Part shown: in pieces, positions 1-7,730 of the stretch
Numbering within the stretch: the stretch's first letter is position 1
Layout: each line of letters begins with the position of its first letter
Virus record (IMG/VR): IMGVR_UViG_3300042390_000452
Span: 1-37,149 of that record
Origin: a virus
Length of the DNA: 37,149 nt
Reading direction: 5' to 3' (one strand)
The notes under the pieces: generated by a model
Database searches by the model: none
Seen by the model: only the letters and a program-made list of their open reading frames with translations
What the model was told of the DNA's origin: nothing
Made by a program: the position numbers and the translations under genes

Positions 1-50
1 TGACAATAAAAAAAGCATGCACTTTAAAATCAATTGCATATTTTTAACAC

Positions 51-177
51 ATGGCAGAATACAAAGGTTGCAACATTGGCCCATCGGACAACAAGGGCAA
101 AAAGTACAAAGCCCAATGCGGCGATAACCCGCCCGTGCATTTTGGGGCCAGCGGCTACCGAATTAAGCCCGGCACAT
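51..177 (+). repeat. 127-bp terminal direct repeat (copy 1; copy 2 at 37023-37149)
   Basis: The identity starts exactly at the ATG and runs to the last base of the window. A length of 127 equals a common maximum assembly k-mer, so this is most simply the overlap of a circular or circularly permuted genome. Confidence 0.85.
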
Positions 178-323
178 CGGCTGGGGATAGTTATTGTGCA
201 AGGTCGGCTGGCATCGAAGGTAGCGGCAAGGGTAGTGCGAACTATTGGGCACGTGAACTTTGGTCATGCCGAGGTAACAAATCAGTTAGCGACAAACCAT
301 TCTTTGGCAAAATAAAACTTTAA
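51..323 (+). CDS. Small basic conserved-looking phage protein, unknown function
   Basis: This 90-residue protein is rich in Gly, Lys and Cys. It carries a GDSYCARS segment near residues 46-53 and an aromatic NYWARELWSC segment near 64-73, and I see no signal peptide or membrane segment. The first 127 bases recur at 37023-37149, where the upstream DNA carries TATATTTG three bases before the ATG, so the gene is probably expressed from that promoter as a leaderless or very short-leader message. It heads a run of tightly packed head-tail genes, which makes a structural or morphogenetic role plausible. I do not recognise the family firmly. An overlapping frame at 34-315 is a shadow. Confidence 0.75.
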   Translation: MAEYKGCNIGPSDNKGKKYKAQCGDNPPVHFGASGYRIKPGTSAGDSYCARSAGIEGSGKGSANYWARELWSCRGNKSVSDKPFFGKIKL

Positions 324-325
324 CC

Positions 326-553
326 ATGCAAGACCACGCTAAACAACTATTTGAGATTAACGATATATGGCCGGGCGATTTAACTTTTCACCGCTTAGAA
401 CCCGAAGTGCCGTTGATTTGCCTAACCGTATGCTACAACGGCAGCGACAAACTTGAGTACGGCATTAAACATCGCGACGGTGTTGAGAGTTGCAGCCGCC
501 ACGAACTAATGACTGTGGTGGATGCCGAAATCAAACGTATCACAGGCAAATGA
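326..553 (+). CDS. Hypothetical protein in head-tail block
   Basis: This 75-residue soluble acidic protein starts two bases after the previous stop and ends with an ATGA overlap into the next gene, so translation is likely coupled. It has no recognisable motif, signal peptide or membrane segment. Its place between the 51 gene and a tail-completion-like protein suggests a small head-tail joining or head-decoration role, but this is inference from position only. Confidence 0.65.
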   Translation: MQDHAKQLFEINDIWPGDLTFHRLEPEVPLICLTVCYNGSDKLEYGIKHRDGVESCSRHELMTVVDAEIKRITGK

Positions 554-1053
554 CAACCAAAGAATACATCGCAAAGCTGAACAAGGCCGAGCGGGCAATT
601 AACGGCAAGCGGTTTGTAGGTTTGTCTACAAGTGTTGGGAAAACACAATTTAAACGCATATTTCAAGACGGACTTGATGCTAATGGAGCACCGATTAAAC
701 CTGAGTATTCAACAAAGCCTATATATATTGGCCCGATGCAAACCCCTACCGCTGATGATGCTGGGTATTACAAAGGCGGTTACAAGGCTTTTAAAAGCAA
801 ATTAGGCCGAGGCAAGATGGTATTGTTTCGGTTGTTTAATCAAATGTATCTCGAATCAATTGTCAACCCTGAACTGAAAATTAGCAACACAGGGTTCGTT
901 ATAGCGACAGGCATGACCTACAACGCTGGCAACCCGAAAGGTAAAGTTGATGGGCTTTTGGACAAATATGGCGATGCTTTTAAGTTTTCGGACGCTGAAC
1001 GCAAAGAGTTCACCGATAAGGCCCAGCAAATAGTTGTAGATTTGTTTAAATGA
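550..1053 (+). CDS. Probable tail-completion / virion morphogenesis protein (HK97 gp10-like)
   Basis: A 167-residue protein. I chose the ATG at 550 because it overlaps the previous stop as ATGA; a longer in-frame start at 490 would lie deep inside the upstream gene. The centre reads DGLDANGAPIKP followed by a short aromatic stretch, resembling the 'DG..W..L/P' region of HK97 gp10-type tail-completion proteins, and the C-terminus is helical and charged. It sits between small structural genes and the tail-terminator-like gene, the usual place for head-tail completion proteins. The family call is from pattern memory and is moderate. Confidence 0.5.
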   Translation: MTTKEYIAKLNKAERAINGKRFVGLSTSVGKTQFKRIFQDGLDANGAPIKPEYSTKPIYIGPMQTPTADDAGYYKGGYKAFKSKLGRGKMVLFRLFNQMYLESIVNPELKISNTGFVIATGMTYNAGNPKGKVDGLLDKYGDAFKFSDAERKEFTDKAQQIVVDLFK

Positions 1054-1697
1054 TAAGCGACATTCTATCGTATTTGAACGCACAGCTGCCCAATATTTCG
1101 GCAGTAACGCGGCCTTTGTGCCAACTTATAGAAGAAACGGGCAAAGACGGCAACCTTCGCACCTTCCCCGTGGTTTACGATGGCAACGGCAACCTTGACT
1201 ACATTACAAGATTCGATTGGCGTACGGGTATGTCCTTTTGGCTAAAGAACGGTGCAGAAGATATCGAATTGCTTGACCGTGTACGGGCCAACAAAGAACG
1301 GGTGCAAATTACCATACCCTTAAAGTTTCATTGGATTGGTACACGAAGCACGTGGCAAAACGATACGCAATACCTTGAACAGTACATTTTGCTTGCCCTT
1401 CAAAAGGCGGTAAGCGTTGACAATATCCCCAGCCTGCGGGCTACCCTTGGCCTTGACCGCATCAAAACGGTTGTTACCAATCGGGAGTACGGTGCCGAAA
1501 CTCTTGATGGCGTGTTTGACAACATCGACCTTCGACTACCCCTTGACATGGCGGCTGCGATGCTGGAGGTTAACTTAATTATCACAGGCGACCTTAACTG
1601 CATTGTTGATGCATCTTGCCCGGGCATAGATGAATTTTTACTACTCGAAAGCGGGGACTTTATCTTAACTGAAATTAACAATTTTATTTTAATCTAA
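1050..1697 (+). CDS. Probable tail terminator / neck protein
   Basis: This 215-residue protein begins in an ATGA overlap with the previous gene and ends in a TAATG overlap with the fibre gene. It is a mixed alpha/beta soluble protein with an N-terminal helix, a FPVVYDGNGNLDY turn near residues 39-51 and a C-terminal tail rich in acidic and hydrophobic residues. Size and position, just after a gp10-like gene, fit a tail-terminator or connector role. No diagnostic motif is visible, so another structural role is possible. Confidence 0.45.
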   Translation: MISDILSYLNAQLPNISAVTRPLCQLIEETGKDGNLRTFPVVYDGNGNLDYITRFDWRTGMSFWLKNGAEDIELLDRVRANKERVQITIPLKFHWIGTRSTWQNDTQYLEQYILLALQKAVSVDNIPSLRATLGLDRIKTVVTNREYGAETLDGVFDNIDLRLPLDMAAAMLEVNLIITGDLNCIVDASCPGIDEFLLLESGDFILTEINNFILI

Positions 1698-2845
1698 TGG
1701 CAAACCAAAAGGTTACACAATTACCTGCTGCGACAACCAGCAACGATACAGACCTGCTTTATGTGGTGCAGGCTGGGGTTTCAAAACAAACAACCAAGCA
1801 ACTGCTAATGGCAGCTACCTTGGCGGTGGCAACGACTGCTAATTCAGCCGCAACGGCAGCACAAACAACAGCAACGGCAGCACAATCAACAGCAACTGCC
1901 GCTTCAACAACGGCAACGGCAGCACAATCAACAGCCAACTCCGCTTCATCTGCTGCAACGGCTGCACAAACAACAGCAACACAGGCTGTTTCAGATGCAA
2001 GTGCAGCACAAACAACGGCCAATGCGGCGTTGCCAAAGGCGGGCGGTACTATGACTGGCGGTTTGAATATGGGTTCACAATCATTGAGCAACCTTGCCGC
2101 CCCAAACAATACAGCAGACGCAGCAACAAAGGGATATGTTGATACAGGTGTTTCTTCTGCTTCATCTGCCGCATCTGCTGCACAAACAACAGCTAATGCC
2201 GCATTACCGAAAGCTGGAGGCACAATGACTGGGGGTTTAAATATGGGTTCACAGGGATTAACAAACCTTGCAACACCTGCCAACAACACCGATGCAGCAA
2301 CCAAAGGTTATGTTGACACAGGCGTTTCGGCTGCTTCATCTGCCGCAAGTGCCGCACAATCAACAGCAAACACCGCAGTTTCAAACGCTGCGACTGCCCA
2401 AACAACAGCCAATGCTGCCTTGCCCAAAGCGGGCGGCACAATGAGTGGCACGCTAAACATGGGGGCACAAAGCCTTACTAACCTTGGCACGCCAACAAAT
2501 AACAGCGATGCCACAACCAAAACATACGTTGACACCGCATTGGCTGGTAAGCAAAACACGGTTGCCACCACTACGGGCGTATCTATTGCATTTGTAACAC
2601 CACAAGAATACGGCAGCTATGCAACTGCACAAACTGGCAACATAACCGTTAGTTTGACAAATGCGGTGCGAGGCGTTGACCAAACGCTTTATCACGATGA
2701 CACGGTTGCCCCAACAATTACGGTAACGGGTGGCACAGCAGTTAAATTTGGAACGGCAAGCTATGACCTTACCAAAGTAAATATTATTTTGTTTTGGTGG
2801 ATGGGTGGCACGAGTGTCGGTTACGTTATAACACCAGCGGTCTAA
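1697..2845 (+). CDS. Tail fibre / receptor-binding structural protein with tandem repeats
   Basis: This 382-residue fibre opens with QKVTQLPAATTSNDTDLL, resembling the virion-anchoring N-terminus common on phage fibres. Residues about 44-110 are almost entirely Ala, Thr, Ser and Gln in heptad-like AAQTTAT units, a predicted trimeric coiled coil. Three repeats of the lambda Stf-type motif follow near 112-150, 170-208 and 242-280, each reading LPKAGGTM(T/S)G, then NMG, then DA(A/T)TK.YVDT. The C-terminal ~95 residues look like a beta-rich tip. TAATG overlaps join it to both neighbours, and the downstream adhesin is probably part of the same fibre complex. Confidence 0.85.
   Translation: MANQKVTQLPAATTSNDTDLLYVVQAGVSKQTTKQLLMAATLAVATTANSAATAAQTTATAAQSTATAASTTATAAQSTANSASSAATAAQTTATQAVSDASAAQTTANAALPKAGGTMTGGLNMGSQSLSNLAAPNNTADAATKGYVDTGVSSASSAASAAQTTANAALPKAGGTMTGGLNMGSQGLTNLATPANNTDAATKGYVDTGVSAASSAASAAQSTANTAVSNAATAQTTANAALPKAGGTMSGTLNMGAQSLTNLGTPTNNSDATTKTYVDTALAGKQNTVATTTGVSIAFVTPQEYGSYATAQTGNITVSLTNAVRGVDQTLYHDDTVAPTITVTGGTAVKFGTASYDLTKVNIILFWWMGGTSVGYVITPAV
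2030..2536 (+). repeat. Three imperfect ~117-bp repeats inside the fibre gene
   Basis: Units at about 2030-2146, 2204-2320 and 2420-2536 encode the LPKAGGTM...YVDT motif. They are separated by Ala-rich coiled-coil linkers. The high DNA similarity between units offers a substrate for recombination and fibre length change. Confidence 0.8.
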
Positions 2846-3657
2846 TGCGGCGGTTTAAATTTGGGCTTATTAGCGAGGGAGTTCCCCCAGTACAATTATT
2901 TCTTGACACCTACCCCGGTGCATCAGTAGCTTATTCCCTTAGATTACTAAGCAGCACTTATGCTGGTTCTGCAATTAGGGTAAGAAGGTCAAGCGATAAT
3001 ACTGAGCAGAACATTGGCTTTAGTGCAGGAGTGTTAGATACTGCCGCCTTATTAAGTTTTTGCGGTGCGGGAAATGGTTTTGTTACTACATTCTACGACC
3101 AAAGCGGTAACGCAAAGAACAGCGTACAAACTTCGGCAGGCTCACAGCCAAGAATTGTTTTGTCGGGAAACTTGGAAACATTAAATTCAAAGCCTACAAT
3201 AAATTACATTTCAGCTACGGCAACGGGTACACCTTTACAAAATGTAACTGCCCAAAGCATTTTTACTGTTGCTCAGGCAAATAGTTATAGTTCGCTTCAA
3301 TCGCTTGTTTCCTTTGATGGGCCCCAATTCGGGCCTTGGATTCGCTCTTATAGCCCGAATTATTGGAGAACACCGAGTACAGCACCAACAGATGCCTTTG
3401 ATTTCACAAATTTAAGCACTATGTACTTTAACAGCAACCTACATATAACAGCAAACAACTTTTTAAACCCACATATTTTGTCATCTTTTGGGTTATCAGC
3501 GATTACTAAAAAGTTTGGCATAAGCGATGTTACTTTTCTTGGAAGATGGTTTATAGGTAAAATGTCAGAGTGTATCGTATATCCAACCAGCCAACAAAGC
3601 GGATTTAAGTCAGGAATCGAATCAAACATGAGTTCTCACTATTCAATTACAATATGA
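2845..3657 (+). CDS. LamG / arabinofuranosidase-like tail adhesin
   Basis: A 270-residue protein. The start at 2845 gives a TAATG overlap with the fibre stop; an in-frame start at 2794 lies inside the fibre gene. The N-terminal half reads like the alpha-L-arabinofuranosidase-B-type carbohydrate-binding fold often found on Bacteroidota phage tails: a YSLRLLSSTYAG segment near 22-33, RRSSDN, DTAALLSF, and VTTFYDQSGNAKN near 83-95. No catalytic residues can be assigned with confidence. It probably binds surface glycan at the fibre tip. Its location between fibre and a small partner protein supports host recognition. Confidence 0.7.
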   Translation: MRRFKFGLISEGVPPVQLFLDTYPGASVAYSLRLLSSTYAGSAIRVRRSSDNTEQNIGFSAGVLDTAALLSFCGAGNGFVTTFYDQSGNAKNSVQTSAGSQPRIVLSGNLETLNSKPTINYISATATGTPLQNVTAQSIFTVAQANSYSSLQSLVSFDGPQFGPWIRSYSPNYWRTPSTAPTDAFDFTNLSTMYFNSNLHITANNFLNPHILSSFGLSAITKKFGISDVTFLGRWFIGKMSECIVYPTSQQSGFKSGIESNMSSHYSITI

Positions 3658-3902
3658 CCGTAGGCTATAAATATTTAACTGAGGCTGATGCTCAAAAGGC
3701 AAGAAAAGATTGCTCTGACTATTATGGCATCCCTGTTTCTCCTGAAGATACAACCCAATATTGGGTGGACTATTATTCTGCAATGTTAGATGAGCCTGTT
3801 TTTTGGTTTATACTATTCAATGAAAGCCTGCTGCCTGTCCTTGGCGAGCCTACCGAATTTGAAGTTATTCAACCAACCCCATTTGAAGATGCGACCAATT
3901 AA
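3654..3902 (+). CDS. Small fibre-associated hypothetical protein
   Basis: This 82-residue protein overlaps the adhesin gene by ATGA and the amidase gene by 14 bases. It is acidic and aromatic, with a WVDYYSAMLDEPVFWFILF stretch. It might be a fibre-assembly chaperone or a virion protein that goes with the upstream adhesin; no family is recognised. Coupling at both ends supports its being translated. Confidence 0.6.
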   Translation: MTVGYKYLTEADAQKARKDCSDYYGIPVSPEDTTQYWVDYYSAMLDEPVFWFILFNESLLPVLGEPTEFEVIQPTPFEDATN

Positions 3903-4308
3903 CTACATCGTTCTGCACACCACGGCCAGCAACATAACGGCCACGGCAGACAGCATTAACCGCTATCATAAAAAGGTGTTGAACTGGGGTTCGCCCGGCT
4001 ACCATTTTATCATTGAACGTGACGGCAAGGTAGTTGACAACTGGCCAATTGAAAAGACCACCAACGGGGTAAAGGGACACAACCACGATAGCATTCATAT
4101 CAGCTACATTGGCGGCATTGATGCGAATGGTAAGCCTACCGACAACCGCACTAAAGAACAGAAGCAAGCAATGGCCGAACTGGTTACTAAGCTAACCGAC
4201 AAGTTCCCAAACGCTAAGGTTTTAGGGCATCGGGACTTTCCAAATGTGAACAAAGCCTGCCCATGTTTTGGTGCCGGGGCTTGGTGGGCATCCGTTAAGA
4301 AATGTTAA
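3889..4308 (+). CDS. N-acetylmuramoyl-L-alanine amidase (endolysin)
   Basis: A 139-residue single-domain amidase (Amidase_2 / PGRP fold, T7-lysozyme-like) that cleaves the amide bond between MurNAc and L-Ala in peptidoglycan. Visible zinc-site residues are His10 in LHTTAS, His114 in GHRDFPN and Cys124 in KACPC. A YHFIIERDG strand and IEKTTNGVKGHN segment are typical of the fold. The start at 3889 is preferred over an in-frame ATG at 3790 because it opens exactly at the domain. There is no signal peptide, so export needs a holin; the holin candidate is far away at 26655. Confidence 0.9.
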   Translation: MRPINYIVLHTTASNITATADSINRYHKKVLNWGSPGYHFIIERDGKVVDNWPIEKTTNGVKGHNHDSIHISYIGGIDANGKPTDNRTKEQKQAMAELVTKLTDKFPNAKVLGHRDFPNVNKACPCFGAGAWWASVKKC

Positions 4309-4363
4309 AAAAACTTTTCGGTGTTGGGAAACACTTACTTTCATGCAAACAATTGGGAAACTT

Positions 4364-5401
4364 ATGACTGAACAACAAGTAAAAATCATTCAAAAGTACG
4401 TTGATTTGCAAGATGCAGGCTTCTTTAAACGCACCCTTGCACGTAAAATTGTAATGGAAAACCCGGGTGCGTTTGAGCAAACGAACAAAGAGGTTGATAG
4501 GGTGCGAGGTTCAATCCGCTACTTAACTGGTGCGGTAGGCGAAAAGCTCAAAGCTCATGCAACAGCCAGCGGAGCGTTTCGGGAAAAGCTATACAACCCT
4601 GAGCAGATGAAGCCAAGCGAATACATGCAAGCGTTCATTGGCCGAGGGGAAAAGACCAGCAAAGAGGTATGGCATCTGCCGAAGAACATTCGCAAGCCCT
4701 TGGTTTTGTCCGACCTTCACTTCCCGTACCATGAACTTCCAGCAATCGAAACGGCTATTGACTACGGGTTCAAAAACGGGGTTGATGCGATATACCTAAA
4801 CGGCGATGTTATTGACTTCGCTAAGATTAGCCGATGGGAGAAAGACCCAGCGTTGATGTCGGCCCCCGTTGAGGTGCAAATGGTTCGGGATTTTTTGGCT
4901 GGGCTTGTGAGCCTTGGGCTGCCTGTTTTTTACAAGCTGGGCAACCACGAAGACCGATGGGATAGGTACATACTTCAAAACGCACCTGAGTTGATTACCC
5001 TGCCCGGGCTTCAACTAAAGGCCGCATTGGGCCTTGATGAACTTGATATTGAGTTAATCGACAGCCGCCAACACGCCAAGTTCGGCAAGCTAAGCGTACT
5101 GCATGGCCACGAATTTGGTGATAGCATATTCAGCCCGGTAAACCCAGCACGGGGATTGTTTCTGCGGGGTAAGGCATCTGTATTGGCTGGCCACAACCAC
5201 CAAACATCGGAGCATCACGAAAGCGACCTGAACAGCAAAGGAGTTGCTTGCTTTTCAACGGGTTGCCTTTGCGACTTGCAACCAGCATACCGCCCATTCG
5301 CATACACGAAATGGAATCACGGGGCTGCGATTGTTGAGATTGATGAAGATGGGGATTTCAGCGTTGAAAACTTTCGCATTGACAACCGCAAGGTTCGATG
5401 A
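4364..5401 (+). CDS. Calcineurin-like metallophosphoesterase with N-terminal HTH-like region
   Basis: About 345 residues from the ATG at 4364 (an in-frame ATG at 4343 is equally possible). The first ~70 residues are helical and basic, compatible with a DNA-binding segment. The remainder holds the metallophosphoesterase motifs in order: DLHFPYH (D-x-H), GDVIDF, GNHEDRWD, LHGHEF and GHNH. Such phage enzymes act on phosphodiesters or phosphomonoesters; the substrate here is unknown. The gene lies between amidase and spanin-like genes and overlaps the next start by ATGA. Confidence 0.85.
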   Translation: MTEQQVKIIQKYVDLQDAGFFKRTLARKIVMENPGAFEQTNKEVDRVRGSIRYLTGAVGEKLKAHATASGAFREKLYNPEQMKPSEYMQAFIGRGEKTSKEVWHLPKNIRKPLVLSDLHFPYHELPAIETAIDYGFKNGVDAIYLNGDVIDFAKISRWEKDPALMSAPVEVQMVRDFLAGLVSLGLPVFYKLGNHEDRWDRYILQNAPELITLPGLQLKAALGLDELDIELIDSRQHAKFGKLSVLHGHEFGDSIFSPVNPARGLFLRGKASVLAGHNHQTSEHHESDLNSKGVACFSTGCLCDLQPAYRPFAYTKWNHGAAIVEIDEDGDFSVENFRIDNRKVR

Positions 5402-5976
5402 ACTGGCTTGGGTTCATATCAAGGCATTACGGGCTTATCGCAATCGCTGCCGCATTCATATTGGGCAAGCAATCGTGCAACCACAAAGCCGAGGCCGAGC
5501 GGCATAAAAGCAATTATGAGGCAATCCAGCAAACAACGGGAAGCACAGCAAGGCGTTTGGACTTGACGGTTGAGCAATTAGCCGCTGAGAACAAACGTCT
5601 GCTGGATAGCCTTAAAATAAAAAGCGGCAAGGTTCAGTTCGTGTATCGCAATAAATGGATAACAAAGACCGACACCTTTGAGGTTGAGGTTGAACGCTGG
5701 CATATCGACTTGATACCATGCCCGATTCAATCCTTTACGGTTGACACCAACTGCATAAAGCTGACCGCATTATTGCACCCTGATTCGGCGGCCAAGGTAA
5801 CGCTAACCACCGACTACGATTTAAGCGTTGTTGGATATTGGCAGCGGCCCGGCAAATGGTTCGGTGCGAAACTTTGGAATGGATTACTGGGCAAAAAAGA
5901 AGCCTACATAAAGATTGCATCGCCTTGTTTTAAAGATTCTGCCGTATATTTGAACAAATTTAGCCAAGCACAATGA
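5398..5976 (+). CDS. Rz-like spanin candidate (membrane-anchored coiled-coil protein)
   Basis: This 192-residue protein has one N-terminal membrane segment near residues 11-23. A coiled coil follows at about 30-75 (AEAERHKSNYEAIQQ then LDLTVEQLAAENKRLLDSL), and then a periplasm-facing beta-rich domain with paired cysteines. Topology and position two genes after the amidase match inner-membrane spanins, which join the two membranes during lysis. No outer-membrane lipoprotein partner with a lipobox was found nearby. It starts in an ATGA overlap with the phosphoesterase gene. Confidence 0.55.
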   Translation: MNWLGFISRHYGLIAIAAAFILGKQSCNHKAEAERHKSNYEAIQQTTGSTARRLDLTVEQLAAENKRLLDSLKIKSGKVQFVYRNKWITKTDTFEVEVERWHIDLIPCPIQSFTVDTNCIKLTALLHPDSAAKVTLTTDYDLSVVGYWQRPGKWFGAKLWNGLLGKKEAYIKIASPCFKDSAVYLNKFSQAQ

Positions 5977-6347
5977 ACCCAGTTTGCATTCAAGACCTTA
6001 CAACGGCCAAAGTATTAGCCGCACCGACAAGTTGCCAAGCAACCGCTAACCTGAACATCGGAACATTAGCCCCTTCAACGGCTTATGATGTATTTATTAG
6101 TAATATCGGCAGTCAAACTACTATTAAATACGACATCGTTACCAACGGGGCGGGCCTTGCAACCATATCCTTGCAAACCAATGCACTGTTCTTTAACGGC
6201 AACAATTTGTATTCTTTGCACGTTGTGGCGAACAACGATGACATTGCCGACTACGTGCTGATTGACAACCTATACGTTGGCTTCGTGCTGTACTTTTGGC
6301 GAAGCAATACAACCGCCCCGACCACGCAAAACATTCAGGTAGTTTAA
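5973..6347 (+). CDS. Beta-rich hypothetical protein, possibly virion-associated
   Basis: This 124-residue protein is rich in Thr, Asn, Ala and short hydrophobic strands, consistent with an Ig-like or small jelly-roll fold. Phage decoration proteins often look like this, but no specific family is recognisable. It overlaps the previous gene by ATGA and is the last gene before a TACCTTTG promoter box, so it probably ends the 51-6347 transcript. No hairpin terminator follows. Confidence 0.6.
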   Translation: MNPVCIQDLTTAKVLAAPTSCQATANLNIGTLAPSTAYDVFISNIGSQTTIKYDIVTNGAGLATISLQTNALFFNGNNLYSLHVVANNDDIADYVLIDNLYVGFVLYFWRSNTTAPTTQNIQVV

Positions 6348-6348
6348 C

Positions 6349-6356
6349 TACCTTTG
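6349..6356 (+). promoter_or_regulatory. Bacteroidota-type -7 box TACCTTTG
   Basis: TACCTTTG fits the TAnnTTTG consensus and begins two bases after the preceding stop. The ATG at 6379 lies 22 bases downstream. No clear TTTG -33 partner is visible. Confidence 0.5.
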
Positions 6357-6378
6357 ACCATACCAAAACCAAAAACCC

Positions 6379-6591
6379 ATGACACCAAAACAAACAGCAG
6401 TAGAATGGTTGGAAGTGCAACTAAATGAAAATGGTAAACTTTCAGTAGTTGATTTTTATCAAGCCAAAGAAATGGAAAAGGAGCAGAGTAATGAGGCTTT
6501 TAAACACGGAGAATTTTGGATATTACAAACAATTGCAGAAGCCGTGAACAATGCTACAACGAAACCTTTAATACCAAAAAACCATGATTGA
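6379..6591 (+). CDS. Small helical hypothetical protein
   Basis: This 70-residue charged helical protein opens MTPKQTAVEWLEVQL and includes QAKEMEKEQSNEAF. I recall similar small proteins in Bacteroidota phages, but no function is known to me. It sits behind its own promoter box and overlaps the next gene by eight bases. No membrane segment or catalytic motif is seen. Confidence 0.75.
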   Translation: MTPKQTAVEWLEVQLNENGKLSVVDFYQAKEMEKEQSNEAFKHGEFWILQTIAEAVNNATTKPLIPKNHD

Positions 6592-6883
6592 AACCTTGCT
6601 TTTTACTTCACTATTCATCTTCGGCGTATGGCTATCCACCGCCGAGGGCATGATTGGCGATGAACTTCGCTGGCTTTTCATTAGCCGATTCCCGAACTTT
6701 GCCAAGCCCGTAACGGATTGCCCAACTTGCATGGCTTCGGTTTACGGCTCATTGGCTTATTGGGGGCAGCACATGGTCAGCGGCAACACTACCGACCTAT
6801 TAACATTCATCGGCTGGCCCATCTTCGTTGTTTGCCTTGCTGGACTAAACGGTATCATTCTAAAACTTGCCAAATGGTCATAA
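6584..6883 (+). CDS. Small membrane protein with CPTC motif
   Basis: This 99-residue protein has hydrophobic segments near residues 3-17 and 74-92, with a weaker aromatic one between. The central VTDCPTCMASVYGS motif, with CxxC, could bind metal or act in thiol chemistry. Its position between lysis-type genes and tail genes allows a role in lysis (holin-like) or envelope modification, but neither is shown. I recall similar CPTCMAS proteins in Bacteroidota phages without an assigned function. Confidence 0.7.
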   Translation: MIETLLFTSLFIFGVWLSTAEGMIGDELRWLFISRFPNFAKPVTDCPTCMASVYGSLAYWGQHMVSGNTTDLLTFIGWPIFVVCLAGLNGIILKLAKWS

Positions 6884-7527
6884 GTAAAATTGCAAATTGG
6901 CTGGTTAAGAACTATCCCGATGCGGTGTTGGTTGCCCTAAAACCCGATTCAAAGAACTGGAAAGCGGGCTGCGAATTCATGGTTGATATTGACGGCCATA
7001 AGTATTACAAGTTTCGGGACAGCGGCGATGTGCCATTGGTGCGTTATAAAGACATTCAGGCTGTTTTAATTCAGTTAGATAATCGGTTAACATCCGATGA
7101 ACTTATCAGCATTTTACAGATTGCACGTGAAAGCGTGGTGGCTGCCATTGAAGGACAAAGCCGCAAGGATAGGGGTAAGGGCTTGCAACAATGCTTGTGG
7201 GCCATACAAGAGGCCGAAAGCCGCCACAAAGAACTGGGCTTGCATACCGACTTGATTGTTGAGTTGGCAGCGTTGAACCTGATTCGCGATGATGAAAACC
7301 CGTTTGAGATAAACGAAACGATACAGGCTGAAAAGTTGCGTTTGTTTAAGCGTGAGTTTGTCAACCATGATTTTTTTTTGTCCGCTGGCATGAACGAATT
7401 CTTGCCCAATGCCGCTCAACTGGCAGACGTATGGCAGGGGCTATGGCAAGCCAGCGACCGATATCAAAGCAAAAAGAAGGACATACTAAAGTCAATTCTT
7501 GGCGAGATTCGGTCTACAATTGGCTAA
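6874..7527 (+). CDS. Probable tail-assembly chaperone (G-like, zero frame)
   Basis: A 217-residue helical, acidic protein. The ATG at 6874 overlaps the preceding gene by ten bases; longer in-frame starts lie inside that gene. It occupies the classic slot directly before the tape-measure gene, where lambda gpG-type chaperones sit and bind the tape measure during tail assembly. A second reading frame at -1 stays open from the nine-T run at 7371-7379 to 7730, past this gene's stop, as expected for a G/GT pair. The call rests on position and frame architecture rather than sequence similarity. Confidence 0.55.
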   Translation: MVISKIANWLVKNYPDAVLVALKPDSKNWKAGCEFMVDIDGHKYYKFRDSGDVPLVRYKDIQAVLIQLDNRLTSDELISILQIARESVVAAIEGQSRKDRGKGLQQCLWAIQEAESRHKELGLHTDLIVELAALNLIRDDENPFEINETIQAEKLRLFKREFVNHDFFLSAGMNEFLPNAAQLADVWQGLWQASDRYQSKKKDILKSILGEIRSTIG

Positions 7528-7730
7528 GCGACTTTGACAGCGATTGCTTATTTTTGTGTAACGGTGAGCATTCGCAGTTCGTTGATTTGATGTCTTCGGG
7601 CACAATAAACGACTTCATCCGCTTGCTAAAACTAAAAACAAAAGAAGCCGATGGCCATCGACAAAATAATAGTGGAGTTTCAGGCGGAAACCACAAAGCT
7701 CAAAAAGGAATTAGACGACCTAAAAGGTAG
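7431..7730 (+). CDS. Putative T-like -1 frame extension of tail-assembly chaperone
   Basis: This open frame is -1 relative to the 6874 gene. It covers the 123 bases between that gene's stop and the tape-measure start and ends 80 bases inside the tape measure. The stretch SWRDSVYNWLSDFDSD (from about 7497) looks like real protein, whereas the part before it looks like a shadow, so production by -1 frameshifting is more likely than independent start at 7431. Candidate slip sites are the T run at 7371-7379 (T TTT TTT / T TTT TTG) and C AAA AAG at 7470-7476, neither verified. Confidence 0.45.
   Translation: MAGAMASQRPISKQKEGHTKVNSWRDSVYNWLSDFDSDCLFLCNGEHSQFVDLMSSGTINDFIRLLKLKTKEADGHRQNNSGVSGGNHKAQKGIRRPKR

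Noticed and set aside
1759-2304. Long minus-strand ORF opposite the fibre repeats
   Set aside because: It is an Ala/Val-rich shadow produced by the repetitive Ala/Thr/Ser/Gln codons of the fibre gene; no promoter or start context on the minus strand.
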